DNA of 64,000 nucleotides from Chloroflexota bacterium. GTDB taxonomy: Bacteria; Chloroflexota; UBA11872. Where the stretch lies: positions 62,001 through 126,000 of the forward strand of contig JAJEDE010000027.1 of the NCBI GenBank assembly GCA_022821645.1, written 5' to 3'. Below the pieces are notes generated by a model that saw only the letters and a list, made by a program, of their open reading frames with translations, did not search any database and had not been told where the DNA came from. Positions 1 to 8,378 of this stretch are shown here, piece after piece; position 1 is the first letter of the stretch, and every line of letters begins with the position of its first letter. A program made the position numbers and the translations under genes.

Positions 1-87
1 CTGATCAAGTGGATGATCGGCTTGATGCTTGGTTCGGTGACTGCCGCCGTCGCCATCGCGGTCGCGGTTGACCGCTTCTTCGGCTAG
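1..87 (+). CDS. C-terminal fragment of a membrane protein (5' end outside window)
   Basis: Frame 1 is open from the first base to a TAG at 85-87 and encodes 28 residues. They form one hydrophobic helix (LMLGSVTAAVAIAVAV) followed by a short DRFFG tail. This looks like the last transmembrane segment of a protein whose start lies outside the window, so no function can be assigned. It converges on ileS, whose stop codon begins 45 bases further on. Reading frame and composition support coding, but the fragment is short. Confidence 0.45.
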   Translation: MIKWMIGLMLGSVTAAVAIAVAVDRFFG

Positions 88-131
88 GGCGTAAGAACCT
101 CAGCCACTCGGCGGCGACGGTCGGTCCGAAC

Positions 132-3100
132 TCAGGTTCGGGCCAGGCGCACCGTTACGCGAACACCGTTGAGGGTCGGGGCGGCCTCGGCGGCGCGCTC
201 CGGTGGCATGCCTTCGTTGACCTCCACGGCCAGGACCTCGGCGGCGATTTCGGACTCGTGCGCGGCCAAGGTTTCGTGCAGTGCTGCCGGGCCGTCGAGC
301 CAGAGATTTATCCGGTCCGAGACTTCCAGGCCGGCGGCGCGGCGGAGGCCCTGGGTGGCGTGGACGAGTTCGCGGGCGAGGCCTTCGCGCGCGAGTTCGT
401 CGTCGATGTCGGTGGCGATGGCGACGATGACGCCGTCCTGCTCGGCGACGCCGAAGCCTTCCTTGGGTGTGCGGCGAACGTCCAGATCACCCGGCTCCAG
501 CGTCTCGGTCACTCCGTCGACCTCGATGTGGAGCGAGCCGAGTTCGTCCAACTCGCGCACGGCCGCCGGTGCGTCCAGCGCGGCCAGCGCGGCGGCGACC
601 TGGCGGACCTGGCGGCCGAAGCGCGGGCCGAGGGCGCGGTAGTTGGGGCGCACCTGGTAGTCCACCAGTTCGTGCTCGGAGGTCATGCGCCGCAGTTGCT
701 TGACGTTGAGTTCATCGAGGACGTGCGGTTGCAGCGCCGTCACGGCCTCCCAATCGGCGGCGGCGACCCGTACCAGGGCTGAGCGCAGCGGCTGGCGCAG
801 CTTGACGTTGGCGCTGTTGCGGGCGGCGCGGCCGGCGCGGACGACCTGCTGGACCAGGGCCATGGCCGCGTCCAGATCAGGGTCGCGCAACGCGTCATCG
901 GCCTCGGGCCAGTCGGTGAGGTGGACGCTGGTGGGCGCGTCGGGGTCGGCGCGGCGGACGAGGTTCTGGTAGATGTCGTCGGTCCAGAAGGGCATGACCG
1001 GGGCTAGCAGCCGTACCAGGCTGGTCAGCAACTCGTAGAGGGTCTGGTAGGCGGCCTGTTTGTCGTCGTCGGAGTCCGACTTCCAATACCGGCGGCGTCC
1101 GCGGCGCACGTACCAGTTGGACAGCTCCTCGATGAACTCCTGGGCGGCCTGCACGCCGCGGTGCACGAGGTAGTCGTCCAGCGAGGCGGTCATGGTGTCG
1201 ATGAGGCCTTGCAGGCGTGAGAGCGCCCAGCGGTCCAGGTCGGGACGCTCGGCCACGGGGATGCGGGGCGCAGTGGGGTCAAAGCCGTCCAGCCGCGCGT
1301 AGGTCACGAAGAACGAGTAGACGTTCCAGAGCGTGAGCATGCGGCGCTTGACTTCGGTGGCGGGGCCGTAGCCGAAGTTGATGTTGTAGAGCGGGTTGTG
1401 CCCGGCATACAGCCAGCGCATCACGTCCGCGCCCATGCGCTCGGCGGCTTCGCCGAAGTCGATGGCGTTGCCCCAACTCTTGTGCATCGCGCGGCCGGTT
1501 TCGTCGTTGAGCTTCTCGTAGACGAAGACCGACTGGTACGGCGACTGGTTCCGGATGGTGACGCTCATGAAGAGCATGGAGTAGAACCACAGCCGGATCT
1601 GCTCGCGCATCTCGGTTATGAAGTCCGCCGGGTACCAGTTCTCGAACTCCTCGCTGTTTTCCAGGTAGCCGAGGGTTGAGAAGGGCACGATGCCGGCGTC
1701 CAGCCAGGCGTCGCCGACGGCGTCGATGCGCTGCGTGGGCGACTCGCAGGACTCGCAGCGGATCGTCACGCGGTCAATCCAGGGGCGGTGCAGTTCGCGC
1801 AACTGGTCCATGCCCTCGACGGCGCGCTCTTCGAGGTGGGCCTTGGACCCGATCACGGTCAGGTGCCCGCAGGACTTGCAGGGGTAGAAGGGGAGCGGCA
1901 GGCCCCAGTAGCGGCGGCGGGAGATGTTCCAGTCGCCCATGTTGCGCAGCCAGTCGGCCATGCGCGCGCCGGCGTACTCGGGCGTCCAACTCACAGTCGC
2001 CGCGGCGTCGAGCATCGGCTGGCGGACTTCGTCGGCGCGGATGAACCACTCGTCGTCCACCCGGAACACCAGCTCTTCCTGGCAGCGCCAGCAGTGGGGG
2101 TAGCGGTGGGTGTAGGTGTGGTGGCGATGCAGCAGGCCGCGTTTGCGCAGGTCGGAGACCACGTCGTCGGCCACCTCGCGGGCATCGCGGCCGGTCAGCC
2201 AGTCGTAGCCGTCGGTGTAGGCGCCGTTCTCGTCGATGGGCACCAGCACCTCGAGCCCCAGGTCCTGGCCGAGGCGGAAGTCCTCCTCACCGGCGCCGGG
2301 CGCGATGTGCACGACGCCGGTGCCCTCGTCCGCGCCAACGTCCGTCCAGGGAATCACGCGGTGCGTCACGCCGCGCACGGCCGGCAGGTCGTCGAACGGT
2401 CCGACGTACGTCAGGTCAAGCAGGTCTTTGCCCTGGTGCTTGCCAACGACTTCGGCGTCTTCTCCAAAGACGTCTGACATCGCGGCTTCGGCCAGGAGGT
2501 AACGCCCGTCGTCCGCCGCCACCTCGACGTAGGTCAGGTCGGGATGGACGGCGGCCGCCACGTTGGCGGCCAGCGTCCAGGGCGTGGTGGTCCAGATCAG
2601 CAGCCAGGTGCCGGGGCGACCGTGGATGGGCAGCCGCACGTAGACGGCGTCGTGCTCAACTTCTTCGTAGGTGTCGATCAACTCGTGCTGCGAGAGCGCG
2701 GTGCCGCAGCGGGCGCACCAGGGCATGGCGCGCTGCGCCGCGTCGATCCAGCCGCGCTCGTTGCAGCGCCGCAGGAAGTGCCAGATGTGCTCGATGTTGG
2801 TGTCGGAGTGGGTGAAGTAGGAGTCGTCCCAGTCCATCCACTGGCCGAGGCGAACGGACTGGTTGGTCTGCACGCCCGAGAACTTCTCCACGCGCTCGCG
2901 GCAGGCGTCGGCGAAGGCTTCCAGGCCGAATTCCTCGATGTCGCGCTTGGAGTTGAAGCCGAGGTCCTTCTCGACCTCAACCTCCAGCCACAGGCCCTGG
3001 CAGTCGAAGCCGTTCTGATAGCGCTGGTGGTAGCCGCGCATGGCGCGGTAACGCTGGTAGACGTCCTTGTAGGTGCGGCCCCAGGCGTGGTGCACGCCCA

Positions 3101-3299
3101 TCGGGTTGTTGGCGGTGATGGGGCCGTCGAAGAAGGACCAGCGCGGGCCGTCGACGTTCTTGTCGCGCAGGCGATTGAATGTGTCCTCTTCGGCCCAGAA
3201 CTCCAGCATCCGCCGTTCCATGGACGGGAAGTCCAGTTCGTCCGGCAGCGGTTCGAAGGCGGACTTCGGCTTGGTCGGGCTGGAAGTTTCGTCACTCAT
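132..3299 (-). CDS. ileS: isoleucyl-tRNA synthetase (IleRS), variant signature motifs
   Basis: This 1055-residue protein is a class Ia aminoacyl-tRNA synthetase that charges tRNA-Ile. The CP1 editing domain carries WTTTPW at about 236-241, and the WNISRRRYWG block is typical of IleRS. The HIGH position reads GVHH (68-71) in the context NPMGVHHAWGRT, and the KMSKS position reads MHKSWGN (605-611); both depart from textbook motifs. The ATG overlaps the end of alaX by 8 bases (ATGAGTGA), implying translational coupling. The operon sits behind an Ile-specific T-box leader. Length fits the family. The substrate call is secure from the editing and catalytic blocks and from the AUC specifier upstream. 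Confidence 0.95.
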   Translation of the reverse strand: MSDETSSPTKPKSAFEPLPDELDFPSMERRMLEFWAEEDTFNRLRDKNVDGPRWSFFDGPITANNPMGVHHAWGRTYKDVYQRYRAMRGYHQRYQNGFDCQGLWLEVEVEKDLGFNSKRDIEEFGLEAFADACRERVEKFSGVQTNQSVRLGQWMDWDDSYFTHSDTNIEHIWHFLRRCNERGWIDAAQRAMPWCARCGTALSQHELIDTYEEVEHDAVYVRLPIHGRPGTWLLIWTTTPWTLAANVAAAVHPDLTYVEVAADDGRYLLAEAAMSDVFGEDAEVVGKHQGKDLLDLTYVGPFDDLPAVRGVTHRVIPWTDVGADEGTGVVHIAPGAGEEDFRLGQDLGLEVLVPIDENGAYTDGYDWLTGRDAREVADDVVSDLRKRGLLHRHHTYTHRYPHCWRCQEELVFRVDDEWFIRADEVRQPMLDAAATVSWTPEYAGARMADWLRNMGDWNISRRRYWGLPLPFYPCKSCGHLTVIGSKAHLEERAVEGMDQLRELHRPWIDRVTIRCESCESPTQRIDAVGDAWLDAGIVPFSTLGYLENSEEFENWYPADFITEMREQIRLWFYSMLFMSVTIRNQSPYQSVFVYEKLNDETGRAMHKSWGNAIDFGEAAERMGADVMRWLYAGHNPLYNINFGYGPATEVKRRMLTLWNVYSFFVTYARLDGFDPTAPRIPVAERPDLDRWALSRLQGLIDTMTASLDDYLVHRGVQAAQEFIEELSNWYVRRGRRRYWKSDSDDDKQAAYQTLYELLTSLVRLLAPVMPFWTDDIYQNLVRRADPDAPTSVHLTDWPEADDALRDPDLDAAMALVQQVVRAGRAARNSANVKLRQPLRSALVRVAAADWEAVTALQPHVLDELNVKQLRRMTSEHELVDYQVRPNYRALGPRFGRQVRQVAAALAALDAPAAVRELDELGSLHIEVDGVTETLEPGDLDVRRTPKEGFGVAEQDGVIVAIATDIDDELAREGLARELVHATQGLRRAAGLEVSDRINLWLDGPAALHETLAAHESEIAAEVLAVEVNEGMPPERAAEAAPTLNGVRVTVRLART

Positions 3300-4026
3300 G
3301 GGCTTCGTCTGTCAGGGCGATTTCGAGGCGGCGGTTGATGCGCCCCTTGTTGGCGGCGTTGATGATGGCGACGCGGCCGACCTCGCTGGTGTTGGCGACG
3401 TGGGTGCCGCCGTCGGCCTGGCGGTCCAGGCCCTCGATTTCCACGATGCGGATGTTGGCGATGTGGGCCGGTACCAGGTTGACGTGCGTGCGGATCAGGT
3501 CGGGCAGTTCCAGGGCTTCGGCGCGGGGCAGTTCATAGGCGCGCACGGGCCGGGCGGCGGCCAGTTCGGCGTTCAGGCGCTCCCCGATCTCGTCGCGCAC
3601 GTCGTTGATGCGGATGCCTTCCAGCGAGAAGTCCATGCGGGCCTTGCCGCCGTCGTCGTAGATGTGGCTGCCGGTCACGTCGGCCTGCCAGCCGGTCCAA
3701 ACCACGCCGGAGAGGGCGTGCAGCGCGGTGTGCAGGCGCATGAAGGCGTAACGCAGGTCCCAGTCGAGGTGACCGGTCAGTTCGGTGCCGACTGGTGGCG
3801 CTTCGCCTTCCAGCCGGTGGACGATGTCGCCGCCCTGGCGGCGCACGGCCGTCACCGGCCAGACCTGGCCGTGGGCGCGCAGTTCGCCAAGGTCTGTGGG
3901 CTGCCCGCCGCCGTGCGGATAGAAGGCCGTACGGTCCAGCGCGACCCCGTCCGGCCGCACGGCCGTGACCGTGGCCTCAAAGTCGCGCAGGTAGCTGTCG
4001 GCGTAGAACAGTGCTTCGGTTGCCAT
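3292..4026 (-). CDS. alanyl-tRNA editing protein (AlaX family)
   Basis: This 244-residue protein resembles free-standing relatives of the AlaRS editing domain, which deacylate mischarged tRNA-Ala. Residues 1-90 form the small beta-barrel-like N-terminal domain (FYPHGGGQP at 36-43). The zinc motif HxxxH is present as H99-x3-H103. The second metal motif reads D205-G-G-T-H209, with Asp where AlaRS and many AlaX proteins have Cys. It is the first gene after the T-box leader and overlaps ileS by 8 bases, so an Ala-editing factor appears to be regulated by tRNA-Ile charging. Whether Asp replaces Cys across a whole AlaX subfamily could not be checked. Confidence 0.85.
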   Translation of the reverse strand: MATEALFYADSYLRDFEATVTAVRPDGVALDRTAFYPHGGGQPTDLGELRAHGQVWPVTAVRRQGGDIVHRLEGEAPPVGTELTGHLDWDLRYAFMRLHTALHALSGVVWTGWQADVTGSHIYDDGGKARMDFSLEGIRINDVRDEIGERLNAELAAARPVRAYELPRAEALELPDLIRTHVNLVPAHIANIRIVEIEGLDRQADGGTHVANTSEVGRVAIINAANKGRINRRLEIALTDEAHE

Positions 4027-4041
4027 GTCGCTCCAACAACG

Positions 4042-4068
4042 AAAAAACCCGTCCCCAACGGGACGGGT
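4042..4068 (-). terminator. intrinsic terminator of the T-box leader
   Basis: Minus-strand hairpin ACCCGTCCC-GTTG-GGGACGGGT, a 9-bp perfect stem with a tetraloop, followed by a run of six T. It begins a few bases after the T-box motif and ends 15 bases before the alaX ATG. This is the expected terminator half of a T-box switch. Confidence 0.9.
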
Positions 4069-4322
4069 CGGTTAACCCGCGGTACCACCCGCGTTGCGCG
4101 GCCACCAGGACCGCGCCGCTCAGCCGGCACGCGCCGCGAGGCGGATGCCGTTGCGCCGATCACGGAGCGCAACTCCGTCCGGTTCTACCTGCCCCTGGGG
4201 GCCTTCGACCGGCGGCTCGGGAAGGATGTTCCGACGGGACCCTGACCGCCCGGCTTTCACCGTCCCGGGCTCGCTGCGGCGGGCCGCCCGCCAAACGCGT
4301 TTCCGTCAACGCCTTTTCTACA
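4042..4322 (-). promoter_or_regulatory. T-box riboswitch leader, Ile (AUC) specifier, upstream of alaX-ileS
   Basis: On the minus strand the leader carries the T-box signature GGGTGGTACCGCGG at about 4077-4090. The distal stem I block AGCGAGCCCGGGACGGTG lies upstream, and the specifier region GGAACATCCTTCCCGAG places ATC at 4227-4225. Known T-boxes bind uncharged tRNA through specifier-anticodon and T-box-NCCA pairing. AUC pairs with tRNA-Ile, matching the downstream ileS. The leader ends in a classic intrinsic terminator, so control is probably by transcription antitermination. Boundaries are approximate: the 5' end is inferred from a nearby promoter. Confidence 0.9.
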
Positions 4323-4329
4323 GGTTTGG

Positions 4330-4358
4330 AGTGTCGCCGCCGACCCAGCGACGGTCAA
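4330..4358 (-). promoter_or_regulatory. candidate sigma70-type promoter for the T-box/alaX/ileS transcript
   Basis: Minus strand: TTGACC (4358-4353), a 17-base spacer, then GACACT (4335-4330). The -35 matches consensus at five of six positions; the -10 is weaker. Predicted start is about 4322, just upstream of the first T-box structure. Confidence 0.45.
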
Positions 4359-4375
4359 GACTTTGATCAGTGGCT

Positions 4376-4429
4376 GGTGGTCAGTGACTCTTGAAGAGGC
4401 TGGCCACCAGTCACCAATCACTGACCACC
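4376..4429. terminator. inverted repeat at the 3' end of the three-permease ABC operon
   Basis: GGTGGTCAGTGA (4376-4387) is the exact reverse complement of TCACTGACCACC (4418-4429), giving a 12-bp stem around a 30-base interior that holds the smaller palindrome CTCTTGAAGAG. It lies 10 bases past the stop of the last permease gene. A terminator or mRNA-end structure is likely, but there is no T tract. Confidence 0.4.
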
Positions 4430-4438
4430 GTTCGCTGG

Positions 4439-5350
4439 CTATTCGCCCTTTGCGCCCGCAATGTCGCGGCGTTGGAAGATCCAGAAGGACAGGCCGCTGA
4501 GGATCACGATGTAGGCCAGCGAGACCAGGAAGCCCTGGAGGGCTTCCGCCTGCGCGGCGACGGCTGCGGCAGTGCCAAGCGACGAGTCGTCGCCGATACC
4601 GATGGAAGCCAGCTGCGCCTCCGTGCTTCCCAGCCAGTCATCGATTGCCCAACTCATGACGAAACCCGAAACCCGCTCGAACCACTCAAATCCCGTGAGG
4701 CTCTCGAACACGATGCTCTCGACGACGGCGTAACCAAGCGACAGCCCGACGGCTAAACGAGTGGATCTCGTAAGGACCGCGAAAAGTGTCGCCAAGGCGA
4801 TCCAGGGAAACAGCCCGTAGACGACCTTCGCAAACGTGCGGATCAACTCGCCCCACGCCGCGGAGGCGGGTATCCCTCGGCCGCCCTCCAAGGTTACGTA
4901 AGCGATCTGGGAGCTAAGCGTCACCAAGAGAGTCCCAACTAGCGTTGCGCCGGCGCCCAACAGCGCGACAAGTAGGAGCTTTGCAGCCAAGAACAGCCAA
5001 CGCGTGTCGCTTACTCGTCGCACGGGGCGCGTGGTGCCCCAGCCGTACCCGGTTGCCGTTACCGGGGCGGTAAGGATCATGATGAGAATCGCCACGAAGC
5101 CGTGAGAGGCCAGAAGGCCGAAAACCGCGCTGTTCGGGAGGGCCAGAACTTCCGCGGGGACAGCACCCACGATCCCCGTGCTTGGGTCAACACCAAGAGT
5201 TATCTCGTCGCCGGCACGAAAAGAGGCGTATGAGATCCAGAACGTGAGCTGCATCAGCATCACGTTGACCAAAAGCAGAATCCAGGGCAACCGGCGGCGG
5301 CGAAGCTTGTACCACTCCCAGCGGGTGAGCGCCAAGACTTCAGCAGTCAA
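4439..5350 (-). CDS. ABC-2 type transporter permease, paralog A
   Basis: 303 residues with about six hydrophobic segments and no nucleotide-binding motif, as in ABC-2 permeases. The N-terminus (LTRWEWYKLRRRRLPWILL) and C-terminus (FWIFQRRDIAGAKGE) are shared with the next two upstream genes, showing a tandem triplication. It is the last gene of the operon ATPase, permease C, B, A. The substrate is unknown; peptide or lipid export is common for such sets. The final ~80 bases are nearly identical to paralog B although the middles have diverged. Confidence 0.85.
   Translation of the reverse strand: MTAEVLALTRWEWYKLRRRRLPWILLLVNVMLMQLTFWISYASFRAGDEITLGVDPSTGIVGAVPAEVLALPNSAVFGLLASHGFVAILIMILTAPVTATGYGWGTTRPVRRVSDTRWLFLAAKLLLVALLGAGATLVGTLLVTLSSQIAYVTLEGGRGIPASAAWGELIRTFAKVVYGLFPWIALATLFAVLTRSTRLAVGLSLGYAVVESIVFESLTGFEWFERVSGFVMSWAIDDWLGSTEAQLASIGIGDDSSLGTAAAVAAQAEALQGFLVSLAYIVILSGLSFWIFQRRDIAGAKGE
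4461..4537 (-). repeat. 77-bp near-identical copy, 3' end of permease A
   Basis: Matches 5456-5532 with a single mismatch over 77 bases. Sequence on either side diverges quickly, so the identity is locally elevated above the rest of the paralogs. Confidence 0.75.
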
Positions 5351-5433
5351 ATGGGCTCCTACTGTTCCTCAACCATGGCGTGCAGAAGTTAGCGCACCGC
5401 AGTTGGCGGGGCCGAAATTTCCCCGATGGACCG

Positions 5434-6336
5434 TTACTCGCCCTTGGCGCCGGCGATGTCGCGGCGTTGGAAGATCCAGAAAGACAGGCCGCTGAGGATC
5501 ACGATGTAGGCCAGCGAGACCAGGAAGCCCTGCAGGGCTTCGGGTTGCATGGCGAGGACGGCGGCTTCGCCAAACGATTCGTCGCCGCCACCGGAGAAGA
5601 GTGCTCCTCCGTCCGTGCCCAGCCAGCCGCCGACCGCCTGGCCGAGGATGTAGCCGGAGAAGCGCTCGAACCAGTCAAAGTTCGCCAGGATGCTGATGAC
5701 AATGCCCTCGGCCACGGCATAGCCGAGCGCCAGCCCGATGGCCGTGCCGGAGGACGTGGTCAGGACGGCAAAGAACACCCCAAGCACAACGTAGGGCAGT
5801 AACCCAAAGATGGCTTTACCGAACGTACGCGCCACCTCGCCCCATTCCGCCGACTCGGCAAGCCAGGCGCCGCCTTCCACGGTCAGCGAGGCGATGAAGC
5901 TGCTCAGCGCCATGCTGAGCGCCCCGACGATCAGCGCGCCAACGCCCAAGAGCGCGACGAGCAGCAGCTTAGACGCCAGCAACTGCCAGCGTCCGGCGCC
6001 GCGCGTCAGGACCGTGCGCACCGTGCCCCAGCCATATTCGGTCCCGGTCAGCGAGGCGGCCAGGATCATGATGAGGATGATGCTGAACCCGTGGGAGATT
6101 GCCAGCCCGATCACCGCGTTGTTCGGAAAGGCCAGGAGTCCCAGGAAGTCGCCGCTGACGCTGGCGGTTCCGCCGTCGCCCAGCGTCACTTCATCGCCGA
6201 CGCGGAACAAGGCGTAGGCGCTCCAGAAGGTGATCTGCAACAGCAGCACGCTGACGAACAGCAGGATCCAGGGCATCCGACGGCGGCGCAGCTTGAACCA
6301 CTCCCAGCGGGTGAGCGACAGAACCTCGGTAGTCAT
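5434..6336 (-). CDS. ABC-2 type transporter permease, paralog B
   Basis: 300 residues from the ATG at 6336 (MTTEVLSLTRWEWFKLR). The open frame continues upstream to 6801, but that extension is antisense to paralog C and has no membrane character; the chosen start aligns with paralogs A and C. Several transmembrane helices include FSIILIMILAAS and the C-terminal SLAYIVILSGLSFWIF. It should pair with the ATPase at 7301-8215. No substrate can be inferred. Confidence 0.85.
   Translation of the reverse strand: MTTEVLSLTRWEWFKLRRRRMPWILLFVSVLLLQITFWSAYALFRVGDEVTLGDGGTASVSGDFLGLLAFPNNAVIGLAISHGFSIILIMILAASLTGTEYGWGTVRTVLTRGAGRWQLLASKLLLVALLGVGALIVGALSMALSSFIASLTVEGGAWLAESAEWGEVARTFGKAIFGLLPYVVLGVFFAVLTTSSGTAIGLALGYAVAEGIVISILANFDWFERFSGYILGQAVGGWLGTDGGALFSGGGDESFGEAAVLAMQPEALQGFLVSLAYIVILSGLSFWIFQRRDIAGAKGE
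5456..5532 (-). repeat. 77-bp near-identical copy, 3' end of permease B
   Basis: Partner of 4461-4537; one mismatch in 77 bases, encoding the C-terminal SLAYIVILSGLSFWIFQRRD block in both genes. Confidence 0.75.
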
Positions 6337-6422
6337 TTGGGATGTTCCTCGCTTTTTCCGATTGCCGAATGGTCGTGTTGCGACCGAAGCCTCGGCAACG
6401 TCGTAGTTTCGCGCATGGTCCG

Positions 6423-7304
6423 CTATTCGCCCTTGGCGCCGGCGATGTCGCGGCGATGCAACAGCCAGAAGGCGGCGCCGGTCAGAACGACCACGTAGCC
6501 CGCCAGGACGACGAAGGATTGGGTCGCGTCCGGCAGCGAGGCCGAACCGAACGACACGCCGCCGGCCGAGCTCTCCATCCAGCCGTTGACAGCCTGACCC
6601 AGGATGAAGACGTCGATGCGTTCGAACCAGTCGAACTGCATCAGCACGCCGAGCAGGATCGATTCGGCGAAGTAGTAGCCCAGCGAAATGCCGATGGCGG
6701 CGCCCGTGGATGAGGTCACGACCGCCGCGAACACGGCCAGCGCAACGTACGGCAGCATGCCGTAGACGGCCTTGCCGAACCCGATGCCGAGGCCGGACCA
6801 ATCGGCGGAGGCCGCGATCCAGTTGGCGTCCAGCGTAGTGAGGGCAATCACGCTGCTGACGCCCAGCGCGGCGGTGGCCACGATCAGCGCGCCGGCGCTC
6901 AGCCCGGTCAACAGCATCAGCTTGGAAGCCAGCAACGTCCAGCGCCCCGTGCCCTTGGTCAGCACGGTGCGCAGGGCGCCCCAGCCGTATTCGCTTCCGA
7001 TCAGGGACGCGGCCAGGATCATCACCAGGATCCCCGCAAACCCGCGCCCGGCGACGAGTCCGTTGGCGAGGCTGGTCGGAAAGGCGAACATCTCGAGGAA
7101 CTGGTCGCTGGTCGACACGGTGACGTCGCTCGACCCGCCGCCTTCGCCCACCATCACCTCACTGCCGTTGCGGAACAAGACGTAGGTGACCCAGAAGTTG
7201 ACCTGTACCAGGAGCGCGGTGATGGCCAGGAGAATCCAGGGCATCCAGCGGTGACGAAGCTTGAACCACTCCCAGCGGGTGAGGGTCAGCACATCGGCGA
7301 TCAT
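6423..7304 (-). CDS. ABC-2 type transporter permease, paralog C
   Basis: 293 residues. The N-terminus MIADVLTLTRWEWFKLRHRW and the C-terminus RRDIAGAKGE match paralogs A and B, while the last membrane segment differs (LTGAAFWLLH). Its ATG overlaps the stop of the upstream ATPase gene (ATGA at 7304-7301), so it is the first permease translated and probably coupled to the ATPase. It is the most divergent of the three copies. Confidence 0.85.
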   Translation of the reverse strand: MIADVLTLTRWEWFKLRHRWMPWILLAITALLVQVNFWVTYVLFRNGSEVMVGEGGGSSDVTVSTSDQFLEMFAFPTSLANGLVAGRGFAGILVMILAASLIGSEYGWGALRTVLTKGTGRWTLLASKLMLLTGLSAGALIVATAALGVSSVIALTTLDANWIAASADWSGLGIGFGKAVYGMLPYVALAVFAAVVTSSTGAAIGISLGYYFAESILLGVLMQFDWFERIDVFILGQAVNGWMESSAGGVSFGSASLPDATQSFVVLAGYVVVLTGAAFWLLHRRDIAGAKGE

Positions 7305-8215
7305 TCGGACCGTTCTCCGTTCTCGCCGGTGATGTCCAGGAAGTACTGCTCCAGCGAGACCTGCAGCGGCGCGATTTCCGTGACGTAGACCTCTTGCTTG
7401 CTGAGCAGGGCGGTCAGCTCGGACGAGCGTTCGTGCGCGATCGTCACCACCAGCGCGTCGTCCTCGGCGCTGGCGGCCTCTACCTCAGCCGATGCCGTCA
7501 GGATCTCCAGGGCCCTGGCGTCGTCGGTGGTCCGTAGCCGCACCTGCTCCTGCGGCCGCAGCAGGTCGGCCACGTCGCCCTGCACCACCAGGCGCCCCCT
7601 GGCAATGATGGCCACGCTGTCGCAGACCTGCTCGACCTCGTTGAGCAGATGGCTGGAAAGCAGGATCGTGCGGCCTTCGCGGCCGAGATCGCGAATCAGG
7701 TCGCGAACTTCGGCCATGCCGGCGGGATCCATGCCGTTGGTGGGCTCGTCCAGCAGCAGCAGTTCGGGATCGCCCAGCAGGGCGTAGGCCAGACCCAGGC
7801 GTTGCTTCATGCCGAGGGAGTAGGTCTTGAAGGCGTCGTTGGAGCGGTCGGCCAGCCCGACGAGGTCCAGCAGCCGGTCGAGTTCGCGGGGGTCGTTTCG
7901 ACCCATGACGCCCTGGAAGTAGGCCAGGTTGCGGCGGCCGGAGAGATACGGGTAGAACGCCGGCGTTTCGACGATGGCGCCGATGCGTCGCAGGGCGTCC
8001 CGGCCGCCGCCGTTGGCGCCCAGCAGGCTAAAGCTGCCGGAGGTTGGGCGAACCAGCCCCAGCAACATGCCCATCACCGTCGTCTTGCCCGCGCCGTTGG
8101 GGCCGAGCAGTCCGAACACGTGGCCGCGCGGCACCTGGAGCGAGAGCCGGTCCACGGCCAGTACGCGGCCGTAGCGCTTGGTGAGCGCGTTGGTTTGGAT
8201 GACGACGTCGGTCAT
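7301..8215 (-). CDS. ABC transporter ATP-binding protein
   Basis: 304 residues from ATG 8215 (MTDVVIQTNALTKRYG); the longer open frame upstream is not conserved-looking. Walker A GPNGAGKT is at 38-45, the signature SLGMKQR at 133-139 and Walker B LLLLDE at 152-157, followed by PTNGMDP. This is the CcmA/BcrA-like subfamily that energises ABC-2 permeases. A C-terminal region of about 90 residues resembles the regulatory tails of such ATPases. It heads an operon with three permeases, so it may power alternative permease pairs. Confidence 0.92.
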   Translation of the reverse strand: MTDVVIQTNALTKRYGRVLAVDRLSLQVPRGHVFGLLGPNGAGKTTVMGMLLGLVRPTSGSFSLLGANGGGRDALRRIGAIVETPAFYPYLSGRRNLAYFQGVMGRNDPRELDRLLDLVGLADRSNDAFKTYSLGMKQRLGLAYALLGDPELLLLDEPTNGMDPAGMAEVRDLIRDLGREGRTILLSSHLLNEVEQVCDSVAIIARGRLVVQGDVADLLRPQEQVRLRTTDDARALEILTASAEVEAASAEDDALVVTIAHERSSELTALLSKQEVYVTEIAPLQVSLEQYFLDITGENGERSE

Positions 8216-8378
8216 GGCCGAGGATTCCTGGGCAAGCTGCGCATTTGGCGCTCCTTGTGCGGCGTTCACGCAACTCACTGTAGGCGGGGCCGCGCTGTGC
8301 GCCATCGCCCGAACGGCGTAATTCTCACCTGCCGAATCGGCCTTAAGGACTACGAACGTTGGCCGACGGCCGCTCTGC

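Noticed and set aside
258-3338. Long plus-strand frames opposite ileS and other genes
   Set aside because: High-G+C antisense shadows: low-complexity Ala/Gly/Arg composition, no domains, covered by well-supported genes on the other strand.
5434-6801. 455-residue version of permease B
   Set aside because: The extra N-terminal 155 residues are antisense to permease C, Arg-rich and without membrane helices; ATG 6336 aligns with the paralogs.
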